Shown here: in pieces, positions 1-11,344 of the stretch
Position numbering within the stretch: the first letter of the stretch is position 1
Layout: every line of letters begins with the position of its first letter
Assembly (NCBI GenBank): GCA_963575745.1
Contig: CAUYUJ010016713.1
Coordinates: 197,001 to 261,000, forward strand
Length of the DNA stretch: 64,000 nt
Direction: 5' to 3'
Origin: Prorocentrum cordatum
Lineage: Eukaryota > Sar > Dinophyceae > Prorocentrales > Prorocentraceae
Position numbers and translations under genes: made by a program
The notes under the pieces: model-generated
What the model was told of the DNA's origin: nothing
What the model saw: only the letters and a program-made list of their open reading frames with translations
The model's database searches: none

Positions 1-686
1 AATCCAGCCGTCTTGCACCACAATGCTTCTGCGTGTATGCGCTGGCTTGTCGCCACCAGTGATGTCAGCACCAGTTTGAGGCATCCGGAATCGAAGGGAC
101 CCCCACATCCGAGGTTTCTGGCCATTTTCGGCTTTAAGGGGCCCTCATTGGGCCTTGGACTGTTAAGAAACGACCCGGGATGAGAGGCCTGTCCTGGGGA
201 AGGGGTCCAGACACCTGGGGGCCCTTGGCGCAAGGGTGAGGGTCCAGCATCTTGGGGATCAGAGGAGGGTCGGAGGAGGAACAGGTATCGATACCGCTTC
301 CCTTCCCTCGTTCTGGACTTCTTGAGCCTCTCGGGGGGAAATCGTCGCCATGGCTGAAGTCCCGTTGAAATTTCGGTCAGAGCGCGCTTGGAGGTCTGGG
401 GAGAATCGGTACCTTTTTGATTCCCCCCGAGGGTTATGGCAAGTTCTCGTCGTGTCCATGCGGCGACGACCCCGCCGCAGGCGTTCAAGGTTGAACGTCG
501 CCGTGAGCGCAGAAGCGGCAAACCTGGAAAGATTTTGCGATCGAGAAAGCACCCATCGTTCAATGTTATACGATCCACGCGGTTTCAGGAACCAACGCCG
601 AAGCTTTCACGACAAGAACTTGCCTTACGAAATCTGCTGCGTGCAGCTGGATTCGGTCCCGCCGCCAGGCGTTTTTCTCGATACAC
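1..686. other. Unassigned 5' stretch
   Basis: No gene is recognised. Overlapping frames are open at about 350-860, but their translations are Arg-rich and show no domain. The sequence is not obviously repetitive. Confidence 0.4.
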
Positions 687-956
687 ATGGCCGCCTCGGG
701 CGCCAGGAGGCGCCAGGAAAACCAAATGCTCAAGGTCGAAGATGTCGAGGGACGTTGCGCGACGATGACAACGACGACGACGACAATGGCGAAAGGAGTG
801 AAAAAAGTTTGCGCAGATTGCAAGGACCGTGGGTTCACGGCGCGCAGGTGGCAGGCGTATGAGTGCACAGGCTTGTGCGGGAGGAGGTTCCCGAAGTCTG
901 CGTTTGCCGAAGGGGCCCTTTTCGCACGTTCCGCCAAAAACGGCACCGTGAAGTGA
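687..956 (+). CDS. Short ORF with zinc-ribbon-like cysteine pairs
   Basis: This is an 89-codon frame with an ATG start. After a Thr run (residues 28-33) it carries C42-x2-C45 and C60-x3-C64 in the context VCADCKDRGFTARRWQAYEC and then PKSAF. The spacing and the Tyr before the second pair recall small Stc1-like or treble-clef zinc fingers that are frequent in dinoflagellate proteins. The second half of a complete finger is missing because the frame stops 25 residues after C64. It may be one exon, or a fragment of a transposon-encoded protein. No partner gene lies nearby. The domain name is inference; the cysteines are visible. Confidence 0.35.
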   Translation: MAASGARRRQENQMLKVEDVEGRCATMTTTTTTMAKGVKKVCADCKDRGFTARRWQAYECTGLCGRRFPKSAFAEGALFARSAKNGTVK

Positions 957-1139
957 AACGTTCGGATGACGCCTGTTCGGAGGACGTCTGGGAGGGGCAC
1001 CTGCAGATGCCGTCGAACGGGCCGAACGTAAACTATGATTGGGGGAGAAGGACGACGACGAGGAGGAATAGGCAGAGGAAGGTGAGGCAGAGGAGGTGGA
1101 AGCCTTCGGTTGAATTCGCCACCGTAGCGGGGCTGTGGG

Positions 1140-1870
1140 TCAGGACCCTCTTGGCTGCATGTGAGAGCCTCTCGGGATGCCTCCCAGGGGCCTTCGGGAG
1201 GGAGGGCATTTGGGGGGGGGGCCTCTTGGGGCCGATGGTGGGGCGTGGGAGCCTTTTGGGGCCTGCTTGGGATGAGTAGGCGCCTCTGGCGGTCTCTTGG
1301 GGCGATTTTTTTGTTGAAAAGCTTGGATTTCTAGGTCGTATTCACCTTCCTGGGACCCCCTTGGGGCTTTCTTGGCTCTCTTGAGCCGTCTTTGAGGCCC
1401 ATAGGGCAGTCTTTGTGCCCTGTGGTGACGTTCCCGGCCTTCTGCAGGGCCTAAGGAGTCATTTGGGGAGAATATGTGGGGCCCCTTTGGCCGTCGAGGG
1501 CGCTGTCATGACGCAAGATGCGAGAACGGTAGAAGTGTTACGTCTTTCTGCGGGAGTGTGGCGAGTTTCGCCTCTCGGGGCCCCGTCGGTGATCTTCTGG
1601 GATCAGGCTTGGGCCGTCTCTTTTGGGGGCGTCCTGGGCCGTCTGGAAGCCATCTGGGATTGTCGTGGGGCGACCACGGGCCGCACCGACGGTCTCTTCG
1701 ACCATCTCGGCGGTTTGTTTGGGCATTTGGGGCAGTGTTGGGGCTCTCCAGAACCGTCTTGGCGTCCAAAGGGGAGCCCCGGAGAGGCGGACCCCCCGCC
1801 CACCCGGGGGTCGTTCAGGACGAAGGGGGGGTGTCTCAAACGCGCAGTGTTGGACCCGTGGGGGGGGGGG
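1140..1870. repeat. G-rich degenerate repeat family, forward orientation
   Basis: Short phrases such as GGGGCCGTCTTGG, GGCCTTCGGGAGG and TCTTGGGGC recur every 10-22 bases without an exact unit. The same phrases fill 25360-26560, 34840-34900, 49000-49260, 51870-51960 and 54740-55280. The reverse complement fills 27300-27370, 28230-28720 and 53640-53830. Confidence 0.5.
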
Positions 1871-2879
1871 GAATCTAGGGGGGGAGCAATTTCACACGCC
1901 TGAAGGCACGCAAGGGGTCGACGGATTAATGAACCACGACGTTGCGAAGTCCACAGGAGCAGGAGAAGGAGAGAAGAGTGGGAGTGAGGGAGGAGCAAGA
2001 GGAGGGGGGCAGAGCGAGATGAGGGAGGAGGGAGGAGCATGAGGAACAGGGATTGCGAGTGTCAGCGTGCTCACGACGACCAACGAGATGCTCCCGCACC
2101 GCACGGCCTCCGGAGCGCTCAAAAACACGGCCGCCAGACGAAACAGTCCAAACATGAAGCCACGATGGCGGCCAAGACGCACCACGGGTTGCTTCTGGGA
2201 GACCCCCAGGAGGGTCAAGTTGGACTCAACGTCCCGAAGATGACCCCCAACAGAAACTCCCGAGAAAAATCAAACGACTCCCAGACTGAACTTACGATAT
2301 CAAAAGCAATATCAATGTTTGCCCTAGGTGTCTCATCGTCGTGTCCACGTCTCCTATTACCATCAGCAGCATCATACTCATCATGACCACCTTCATCACC
2401 CTACTGTCTGCATGCGCATATAAAAGCTTTTAATAGTTGCTTATCTGGTGTTCGTTCTCCAGGGTGTTCAAGTTTCTTTCATAAGCGTTTCTGGCAGGAA
2501 TTGCCGACACAGCTGAAAGCACAAATTAGCTATATCACCTGAGGATCATGGCCTGAATATTAGGTGACGGTCATTATCTTCGTCTCGTTCATGGCCCTCT
2601 TGCCGATGCTACGACGTATTGGCACATGCTGCAGGTTGCTAGAGCCTAAACGCGCGAAGAGCGCGCGTGTGGGTCTTGATGTCTGTATACGCGTACACGG
2701 GAAATCCGAATGGTAGCATGTGGAAGATTCGTCGTATCTGCCAAATGTGAAGACGATGCGTTCTTCATGGTGCATGTGAGTTCTTTCCCTCCTATAATCA
2801 TGTTCCTCGTGCTTCTGTTATGTCCCTTACCTCTTTGTTTGTTTGTGTGTTTACTCTGCCTCCTTATTTCCATCCGCTT

Positions 2880-3420
2880 GGCGGAGGAGGAACGGAAAGA
2901 GGGAGAGGACGCGGGCAGGGCTGGGAGAGAGGACGCAGGGAGAAAGTTGAGGGTGGGGGTAGAAGAGAAGAAAGAGGAAACGTATGTGCTCCTCCTCCTT
3001 TCCCCCCCCCTCCTCATTAAACCCCCTTTCCCCTTTTCCCGACGAATGTTCTGGCCCCGCGGCGAGATACCCCGCCCAGCCAGCCTACTCCTTCGCCAGC
3101 AAGACGAATCGCGGGGCGCCCCCTCCCCCCGCGAGGAGGATGAGGAAGTCGACGACGACGACGAAGAGCGGAGGGTGGGTGAGGGAGAGGGAGAAGAGGA
3201 AGGAGGTAGGTGGTGGGAAGTAGAAGGGCGGGGGGGGAGAGGAGGACGAAGAAGGGAGCAGGGAACAGGATCGAGGAAGGAACCATGAGGAGGGAGGAGG
3301 AGGAGGAGGAAGGAGTAGGGAAGAGGGAGGAGGGAGTTGGAGGGAGATGCCGAGAAGGAGGAGGAGGAGGAGGACGACGACGAGAAGAGGCAAGGCAGGA
3401 GGCTTGAGAGAGCTGGAGGA
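2880..3420. repeat. Purine-rich (GGA/GAA)n microsatellite tract
   Basis: Imperfect GGA, GAGG and GACGAC runs cover most of this interval. Long Ser/Pro/Leu-rich frames on the minus strand and Glu/Arg/Gly-rich frames on the plus strand follow from the triplets and are not called as genes. Confidence 0.7.
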
Positions 3421-4085
3421 ACAGAACCAGGATCTCCGCTCTTGGCCACCGAAGCTGCACATATTTGGTCCCAGGGTTTGCAGGTTGGGAGTGGTGATCT
3501 GCACAGGTGGACAAAAGGTCGGAGACCCCCAGGTTCTTCCTTCTGTTGCCCCGAGCGTAGTCCGGGGGAGAGGGAAGTTGCTTGTTGACCCGTAGGACAC
3601 CGTGGCTGTGAAGGCTCGGATTTGGTTGAGTTTGTGGCGCCCTGGAAGCGAGTGCTGGGGACCTCCTGGGTTCGAGTTGTCGCTTCCCCCGCCAACAAGT
3701 GCCAGCGTAATCTCCCAAGCCTATCATTATATTTGCTCCCATCTGCCTAATATCATCTCCGCCGCCAGTTGCTTCAGGCACTGCATGGCGTTTGGGCGCC
3801 GGTGCTGCGGAACCTGTGTTAGATAAGTCTCATTGCTGGCGACCTCCTCACATGTATGAGGCAGCCCATACAACATACATCAATTTTGTTGTTGACACCA
3901 CATGTGTTTCGACGTATGAGTTGTAGCACGAGACATCGCAAGGCTATGAAGAAACAGTCTAGATGCCTTGCTATCAGCCGACAGGATGGATGCTCACGTG
4001 TGGCATCAGCAGCCGGCCACGTCGGGGATGGATCAGTACTTGATCTTACGCGTCTCATGAAGTTTGGTACTTGCTATTCTACCTA

Positions 4086-4652
4086 TTAGGACAACGGCAG
4101 CAAGGGATCCTCACGCCGAGAGCCAAGTTCCCAGAGGCGTAGAAGTTTGCCTCCCCCCCTTCGGTCCAGGCGCAGGCAGCGCATCGCCGATGACCAGGAA
4201 TTGGAATCCTTGGGCAGCAAAATTGCGTGCAGCGGTGACCGCATCAACCCATCACAGGTGCATCGCAGATGGGCACTGCGTGCACTGCAACGCATGTTGA
4301 AACCATTTCCTGGAAGCGTAAAGAACTGGAATTGTTTGCCCACGGTGAAACGATCAGGAATAGCTGGGCGGGGGAAGCAATCGGGGCCACCCAAGCGCCG
4401 ATGAATAGGAATAGCGACCGCATGACCCTCGAAAGGGGTCCAAGACGAGTCTGTCAGTTGAACGCGCGGAGTCTCAGGTGCGAAATCGAACGTCCACGTT
4501 AGATCTGATTGAAAGCAGCGGCCTTTCTTACCATGCCCCAAAAACGCCAACTGAATTACGGCAGGCTCACAATGTTTTCCGCCCATCAAAGAAGTACGCA
4601 CCATAGTTTGACGACACAGTGCGCGCGCTGGATCAGGTATTAGGATGTGCAT
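4086..4652 (-). CDS. Hypothetical minus-strand frame
   Basis: This open frame of about 188 codons is not built from simple repeats and has a mixed, protein-like composition (for example LTWTFDFAPETPRVQL and KQFQFFTLPGNGFNM). I do not recognise a domain. It could be an exon of a host gene, a transposon fragment or chance. No neighbouring frame extends it convincingly. Confidence 0.2.
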   Translation of the reverse strand: MHILIPDPARALCRQTMVRTSLMGGKHCEPAVIQLAFLGHGKKGRCFQSDLTWTFDFAPETPRVQLTDSSWTPFEGHAVAIPIHRRLGGPDCFPRPAIPDRFTVGKQFQFFTLPGNGFNMRCSARSAHLRCTCDGLMRSPLHAILLPKDSNSWSSAMRCLRLDRRGGGKLLRLWELGSRREDPLLPLS

Positions 4653-5400
4653 CCGCCAATTGCAAAGTGCTCCTTCTCTTCGCTCGCGGGAGGACTCCAG
4701 AGAGATCGCTAGCGTGGCGGCCCCCAGCCGGAAAAGCGAGTGGCCCTCGAGCCCCCAGGTCTTCCATCGGATCGGTGTCTCGGATGTCCAGGCCGGCAGC
4801 TCGCGCCATCCAGGGCGCCAAATGCTTGGCCACTTCGGTTAGGCAGTATCCGCGCTGCGCGAAGGCATGTGATTTCAACTGTCAGGTCGCTGTCCTAGAC
4901 AGCCGGCCACCCCCTGGGGGGCCCGCTCTCTTTGCGGGGCGGCGGAGCTGTCTGCCAGCCCCCCATCACCGAGCTCCAGGCGCGCGGGACAGACATCGCG
5001 GCGGGAGGAGGAGGACAGGAGGAGGGGAAGGAGGAGGAAGAGGAGGAGGAGGAAATCGGATGAGATGGAGGGAGGGGTGCAAGGAGGAGGAGGAGGAGGA
5101 GGAAAGGCATAGGAGGGATGGGGACAGGTAAGGAGGAAAAGCAGGATGAGGAGGACGGCCACGACGGCGCTGCCACGACCACCCTGCTGCCCGCAGCACC
5201 AGGTGCGGCTCTTCCGCGACCTGCGGGGCAGCCTGCCCCTCGAGGCGCGCGCCCTCCCCCCCTTTGCTTAGCGGGGGCTCGGAATATCCAATAGTTCCAG
5301 TTGCTCCTCCCACTCCTCCTCCGCCTCCTTTTTCCTCCTCCCCTGCTCCTCCTCCTCCTCCGCCTGGCAGGCTGTTCAGTCTCACGCCGAGCCTGAAGAG

Positions 5401-8354
5401 TTGAATCTCGCCGGAGTCAGCGACCATTCCCCCGTCTCCCTCGTCTTCTCTGTTCGTTCGCCTCCCCGTTCGGATCGGCCTCGCCCCCTCCCTCTTCACC
5501 TCTACTCGGACCCTGTGTATGCAAATCTGGTCAAAGCCTACGAGGCTCAGATCGATGTTGAGCTCTGCGACCCGCCTGAGCGATTGCGACGTGCCGTCCT
5601 TTGTCGACAGCTGGCGGGAGTGGCGACTCGTGATTTGCAGCTCGAGCGGCATTGAGTCACGCGCGATGGTGGCTCGTTCGATTGCCCGTGTAGTGTATAG
5701 GCAGGGTGCACGGATGGCGCACGCTCTTCGCGCGCACCACCCTTGGACTAGAGTTGTGATGTTGGTCTCGGCTAGCGGGGAGGTTTCACTAGCGGACCCC
5801 GCCAAATTCAATGCGCTGCACGCGGGGCTCCAGCAGCAGGAAGCACGCCGTCGGAGTGAGCGTCTTGAGCAGGAAGCCGCCCGCTCCGACGGCGCAAGTT
5901 TTTGGCATGCATCACCTTTGCGATCGAGGGCTCGGGCGCTACAGAGCTGCCCAAGACGGAACAACATATAAGATCGACATGCGGTGCGCGGAGGGCCCCA
6001 GAGGTAACCTCGAGGCTCTCGCGCAATACTGGCGCCCAGTTTTCGAGGAATGCTCGCCTGTGCCACAGACTGCTGCCAAATATACGGCGCGGTCCCAGTC
6101 CAGCAGGGATTTCTCTTCCCTCCCTCCCCCGACTCTGCGGCTCCTCCGCTCCCTCCTCGCTCGCTCCTCCGATTAGTGCCCCTGGGCCCCATGGTCTTCA
6201 TTTCCAGGCCTGGCGCGTGGGGCAGGAAGCCCAGATTCTTGACGATTGTCTGCTCTGGATCATGAATGGTTGCCCGATGCCCCTGTGGTTCTCAGAATCA
6301 CTTGCAGTGATCCTCCCGAAACCAGTTGCAGGCGAAGCCGACGAGCGCGAGGCTCTCACCAGGTCTGCTGGGCACACTCGCCCGCTAGGTCTGCAGAACA
6401 CGGCCAACAAAGTTTTAGGGGTACGTTCAATCGTGCAATCTCCCCAGCTTCGCGCGGGTTGCCAGCGCACTGCCAGGGGGGGGGTTATCCCTGGGCGCAA
6501 CTTTGTTGACAATATTGTCGACATCGACACAGTAGCACGCATGGCTAGCATCAATTCGTGCGCTTTTCGCCCGCGGCCGGGAGACGCGCACGGATCCGGA
6601 CGTTCCAGCGGGCGTTCTCAGAACGTTCCGGCGGACCGTTCCCAGAACGTTTTGGCGGCGCAGAAGAGTTGTGCTGTGCCGTCTGAGGGGAAAGCCGTTG
6701 ATCCTGGGGCTGTTATGTCGCCGTCGTCGTTTCTGTCGTTCGATTTTGCGCAAGCGTTCCCCTCGGTGCGGTAAGAAGGGATGCTCATGAGTCTCACGTG
6801 CCTTAGGCTGCCGTCTGGTTTCCTTCTCTCCGTTTGTGAGCAATACCACTTCAATCCTTGCTACTTTGACGACGCGTGCATGCGGAAAGTCATTGATTGG
6901 ATGCATTCAAGGGATTCTGTAGGGCCGCCCTCTTAGCGGCACGCTTTTCATCTTTGCGATCAACCCGTTTCTCGAAGATATCACCAAGCACGCTGATGCC
7001 AAGGAACGTGGTTGCACTCGAGCCTGCGCTGATGATGCGGGGGTTGTGGTGCGGAGGCGGGTGGGATATTTCGATTCAGCCCGTATCTTCGCTCTTGCCA
7101 GGAAGCTGGCGAAATTAAGACTCGAAGCCTCGAAGTGCAATGCTTTCACCTTCGGTGGCCCTCTTGAGTCGGCGTCGGCCCCCCTCCGCGCCATTCTCTC
7201 TGAAGCCGACGTTGGTTGGGTGGCCTTTAGCATCGTCGGCAAGCTGGTCTATTTAGGAGTCTGGCTTGGTCCCGCGGCGACTTCTCTGGATCAGTGGGAG
7301 GGGCCCGCCCAGAAGCTGCTATCTAGAGCCATCGAGACTGCCGGCACAGGAGCCCACTTTGAAAGATGCGTAGAGCTCTATGCGCAGCGTGACTTATCCG
7401 TGCTTCCATAAAAAGCCCAATGGTTCTTTATGCCCGGGGCCATGGCTGTGCGTGAGAGAGGATGCTATTTGCTCGTTTTTTTTTTGTGCGCGCCCCGTGC
7501 ACGATCGTCTCGCACCCCGAGTGGTTCGAACTCCAGTCTTGGGGGTACCCCGTCTGCCCAGTACTCTCTCCATGAATGCGGCCACAATTATGCGGTGCTC
7601 TTTGGCGACGCTCTCGACATGGCAGGCTCAGATCGCCCGCCTGCGGACAGCCGCGGTCTCATACGGGCCCGTGGCATGGTGGGGCCCCCCACGGCACGCA
7701 CCCGAGTTTTGGCTGTCCGAGGCGATCGCTAGCACCCTTGAGTGGGCCTCCCTGGGCTTTCCCCCTCGTTTTCGCTCCCTCGATTTTCCCGCCTGCCCCA
7801 CTTTTCGCCTCCTCCAGCGCGCTCTGACCCAGGACGGAACGGCTGCCGCGCACATGTTTCGGGACCTGGCGATCCGAGAAGCGAGAGAGAGAGACCGCGG
7901 TGGGAGGGGAAGTTTAAGCTCTGCTTCCAGGCTGCCCTGTACCCGACCCCTTCCCTCCCCGCTCGCATCCTCGTCCTTGTCCGTCGTCACTTGGATCTCT
8001 CCTTCGACTGGGAAGGGTCAGAGGCTGCCACAATGGAGCTGCTGCAGTTGCCCCCCCCCCGCGCGGGCCCGGATTGCTCTCAGATCTTGGCCGGGATCGC
8101 GGGTCACGAGTCGCAGGATGGTCCTGCTTGATGCTCAGTGCGTTTTCGGGTGCGATGCTCCCGACCACGTCAAGCATTGTAAATGTAGCTGCCGTAGATT
8201 GCAGAATGTCGCCTCCATGGCTCTGCGTTCATTTCTCCACGGGGGCGCCCTCTTCCTCCTTGGACTTCGAGGTGGTTCTCTGGCCTTTGTAGTTGCGCGT
8301 TACCACGCGCATCGTCTAGCGTCCCATCAGAGTGCGTTTCCGCTCTGCAATTAA
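5401..8354 (+). pseudogene. Broken LINE ORF2 (endonuclease tail, RT, C-terminal Cys/His motif)
   Basis: A non-LTR retrotransposon protein is spread over several frames. At 5413-5436 the SDHSPV motif marks the end of an AP-endonuclease-like domain. RT follows: LPKPVAGEADE near 6315, GHTRPLGLQNTANKVL near 6370, and motif A FDFAQAFPSV (Asp at 6742), all in one frame that stops at 6774. Motif B (GRPLSGTLF, from 6923) and motif C (ACADDAGVVV, Asp codons 7031 and 7034) lie in a different frame that stops at 7411. The C-terminal part (7380-8354) holds a Cys/His cluster at about 8139-8192. At least two frameshifts and a stop break it, so it is a dead copy. The endonuclease N-terminus is not recognisable upstream. 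Confidence 0.75.
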
Positions 8355-8727
8355 TCGACGCCGTGAGGTTGGCCACTCGTCTCCCAACGCTGACGCGAGC
8401 CTTCCTCGAGTCCATCGTGGAGCCGGCGCGGCTGGGAAGGGAGGATGGGTAGAGTGGTTGGGATCGTGACTTTTTCTTTCACGCTGCGCCCCCTCCTCCT
8501 CCTCCTCCTCCTCCTCCTCCTCCTCCTCCTCCTCCTCCTCCTGTTCCTCCTCCTCCACCTCCACCTCCTCCTCCTCGTCCTGCTCCTCCTCCTCCTCCTC
8601 CTCCTCCTCCTCCTCCTCCTCCTCCTCCGGAGCGCACCAGTCCTCTTCCTCCTCCTCCTCCTCCTCCTCCTCCTCATCCTCCTCATCCTCCTCCTCCTCC
8701 TCCTCCTCCTCCTCCTCCTCCTGTTCC

Positions 8728-8762
<35 letters not shown>

Positions 8763-9488
8763 CTCGTTTTCGCTCCCTCGATTTTCCCGCCTGCCCCACT
8801 TCTCGCCTCCTCCAGCGCGCTCTGACCCAGGACGGAACGGCTGCCGCGCACATGTTTCGGGACCTGGCGATCCGAGAAGCGAGAGAGAGAGACCGCGGTG
8901 GGAGGGGAAGTTTAAGCTCTGCTTCCAGGCTGCCCTGTACCCGACCCCTTCCCTCCCCGCTCGCATCCTCGTCCTTGTCCGTCGTCACTTGGATCTCTCC
9001 TTCGACTGGGAAGGGTCAGAGGCTGCCACAATGGAGCTGCTGCAGTTGCCCCCCCCCCGCGCGGGCCCGGATTGCTCTCAGATCTTGGCCGGGATCGCGG
9101 GTCACGAGTCGCAGGATGGTCCTGCTTGATGCTCAGTGCGTTTTCGGGTGCGATGCTCCCGACCACGTCAAGCATTGTAAATGTAGCTGCCGTAGATTGC
9201 AGAATGTCGCCTCCATGGCTCTGCGTTCATTTCTCCACGGGGGCGCCCTCTTCCTCCTTGGACTTCGAGGTGGTTCTCTGGCCTTTGTAGTTGCGCGTTA
9301 CCACGCGCATCGTCTAGCGTCCCATCAGAGTGCGTTTCCGCTCTGCAATTAATCGACGCCGTGAGGTTGGCCACTCGTCTCCCAACGCTGACGCGAGCCT
9401 TCCTCGAGTCCATCGTGGAGCCGGCGCGGCTGGGAAGGGAGGACGGGTAGAGTGGTTGGGATCGTGACTTTTTCTTTCACGCTGCGCC
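7764..9488. repeat. Tandem duplication of LINE 3' end, period 998 bp
   Basis: The sequence from 7764 recurs from 8762 with only scattered substitutions (for example T/C at 8445/9443). The unit contains the LINE C-terminal frame (HMFRDLAIREARERD onward), about 135 bases after its stop, and the CCT array at 8491-8766. The second copy ends in its own CCT array at 9489. The near-identity points to a recent event. Confidence 0.9.
8491..8766. repeat. (CCT)n array with marker interruptions
   Basis: The CCT run is punctuated by CCACCTCCACC, CGTCCTGC, GCACCAGTCCTCTT, two CTCATC sites (near 8676 and 8685), and CTGTTCC/CTCTTCC variants. The same interruptions occur, split in two, on either side of the DIRS element (10994-11253 and 21752-21830), which makes this an unoccupied version of that insertion site. 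Confidence 0.8.
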
Positions 9489-9616
9489 CCCTCCTCCTCC
9501 TCCTCCTCCTCCTCCTCCTCCTCCTCCTCCTCCTCCTCCTCCTCCTCCTCCTCCTCCTCTTCCTCTTCCCTCCTCATCATCTCGTCGTCGTCCTCCTCCT
9601 CCTCTTCCTCCTCCTG
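9489..9616. repeat. (CCT)n array
   Basis: Nearly pure CCT follows the second copy of the duplicated LINE tail and ends with CTCTTCC variants and CATCATCTCGTCGTCG. Confidence 0.85.
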
Positions 9617-10180
9617 CGGCGGCCGCGTGTCTGCCGCGCGGCGGAAGCACTTTGATCGGGGGCCAGCGCATGCAACCCCCCAGCCCCAGGACACGCACGC
9701 CGCTCGGCGGCAAGCGAGCCCCTGAGCCGAGGGTGTGCGCCGACCGGGGCCCCCACCTCGCATACTCGGTAGCGCGGCGACGACGTGCAGCATGGAGTTG
9801 ACGAGCGCAAGCGCCGGCCGCCCGCCCTTGGCGCCGTCCGCAGCTTTGCGCCCGCCAGCCGCCGTCGGGCCCCGGCGGCCCGGCGCCATGGGCCCCGCGG
9901 CCGCAGCGCGCCCAGCCCCGTTCGCCCCAGCCGCGGCGGCGCGCCCGCCCAGCCTCCCCAGCGCCGCACCCCGCTGGAACAGCAGCGGAAGCAGCGCCGC
10001 GCCCGCCAGCGCCCGTCCGAGCCGCGCAGGCGGCGCCGCGCCGCGCCGCGCCCGGCCGCCCAGCGCCAACGCCGCTGGCGCCGCCGCTGCGCCGCCGTCG
10101 CCCAGCCGCTTCGGCGCGCGCCCAGCGCCCGCGGCGCGGCGCCCGAGCCCCAGCTGCAGCGGCGCCCCCTCCATCCGCTC
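9617..10180. other. Very GC-rich stretch, unassigned
   Basis: Ala/Gly/Arg-rich frames are open on both strands because stop codons are rare at this GC content. It may belong to the minus-strand LINE fragment just to the right, but I see no decisive motif. Confidence 0.35.
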
Positions 10181-10980
10181 AGCGCGCGCCCCCGGCGCTA
10201 GCCGCCCAGTTCAGCTGGGGCCGCGCCCCCGCGCTCACCTCGCGCGCGCGCGGCGAGGCGCCGGCTCGGCGCCGCCTGTCCCGCGGCGCATCGCCCCGCG
10301 CGCGGCATGGCAGGCGGAGCGGAAAGCGTCCGCGCTGCAACGTCGCCGCGAGGCTCTGGCGAGCCGCCGCCAGCACGGCGGCGTCGCCGCGCGCCCAAGT
10401 GCGGAGGAGCGCCCGCGCCTCCGCCCCAGCGCGCCCCAGAGCCTCCAGCGCGAAGGCCGCGAGAGCAGGGCCGCATCGCCCAATGTGTGCGCTCCTCCCC
10501 GGCTGCCGCGGCCGCGCCGTTCCGGACGGCGCGGCCTTGGCCCGCCGGCGCGTCTGCGCCCAGGGCGGCGCCTGTGACCACCGCGTCGACGTGGGGCGCG
10601 CCGGCCGCGGGGTCGGTGAAAACCGCGTCAAGGCGGGCTGTCTCGACAGAGCCTTCCGCCTGAGCCCGGCCCCGGGCGGGCGCGAACTGCTCCGCGCCCA
10701 CGCCCGCCAGGCAGCTGTAGTCGCAGCGCCAAGGCTGGGAGGAAGCGCGCGTCCACCATGACGTGGTCCTCCTCCGCCGGCAGCAGGAGCCAGTTGCCCG
10801 CGCCCTTCCCGCTGGCCGAGGGGAGTTGCGCTGCGCGGTTCGGCGGCAGGGCGCCGGGGATCCGCTGCCGGCGCGCGCGCGCTGCTCCGGCGCCGCGAGG
10901 GCCCGCTGCGCATTGGCCCTCGGCTCCGCGGCGGCGCAAATCCAGTCCGCGCCGCGCACCTGGAGCGCGCGGCCCGCGCC
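10180..10980 (-). pseudogene. LINE C-terminal fragment, minus strand
   Basis: Three minus-strand frames carry pieces that fit the region after RT in dinoflagellate LINEs. In order these are GAGNWLLLPAEEDHVMVDAR (near 10830-10760), then LDAVFTDPAAGAPHVDAVVT (near 10645-10580), then an Ala/Leu-rich part LAAFALEALGRAGAEARALL (near 10465-10405). The order is that expected for one protein, with frameshifts between the pieces. No RT core is present, so this is a 5'-truncated, decayed copy. The assignment rests on remembered family consensus and would need a profile search. Confidence 0.5.
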
Positions 10981-10993
10981 TCCAGGTGCGCGA

Positions 10994-11253
10994 CCTCCTC
11001 CTCCTCCTCCTCCTCCTCCTCCTCCTCCTCCTCCTCCCCTCCTCCTCCTCCTCCCCCTCCTCCTCCTCCTCCTCCTCCTCCTCCTCCTCCTCCTCCTCCT
11101 CCTCCTCCTCCTCCTCCTCCTCCTCCTCCTCCTCCTCCTCCTCCTCCACCTCCACCTCCTCTCCTCGTCCTGCTCCTCCTCCTCCTCCTCCTCCTCCTCC
11201 TCCTCCTCCTCCTCCTCGCACCAGTCCTCTTCCTCCTCCTCCTCCTCCTCCTC
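10994..11253. repeat. (CCT)n array, left flank of the DIRS element
   Basis: A CCT run with CCACCTCCACC, CGTCCTGC and GCACCAGTCCTCTT interruptions ends in CTCCTC directly before the element. It continues as CCT on the other side of the element at 21752. Confidence 0.85.
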
Positions 11254-11309
11254 ATGCCTCTTCTATTCTCTGTGAGCAAGCTCCTGCTGTCTCCGCAGCT
11301 TCTCTGCCC
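11254..11309 (+). repeat. Split direct repeat A1 (left end)
   Basis: The 56 bases beginning ATGCCTCTTCTATTC and ending TCTCTGCCC are identical to A2 at 21504-21559. This is the left edge of the element; the sequence before it is CCT array. Confidence 0.92.
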
Positions 11310-11344
11310 AAGTGCCCCCCGTCGGCCGCGCGCGCGGGCGCCTT

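Larger units (their letters stand above)
957..5400. other. Gene-poor, repeat-rich stretch
   Basis: The stretch holds G-rich degenerate repeats (1140-1870), purine-rich microsatellite (2880-3420), an unassigned minus-strand frame (4086-4652) and GGA/TCC runs at about 5010-5110 and 5300-5365. I recognise no gene with confidence. Confidence 0.5.

Noticed and set aside
118-140. GGCCATTTTCGGCTTTAAGG, a possible relic spliced leader
   Set aside because: It needs an inserted base and several substitutions, and no coding frame with retrogene character follows directly.
9617-10577. 280-codon plus-strand Ala/Pro/Arg-rich frame
   Set aside because: It is opposite the minus-strand LINE fragment in very GC-rich DNA where all frames stay open.
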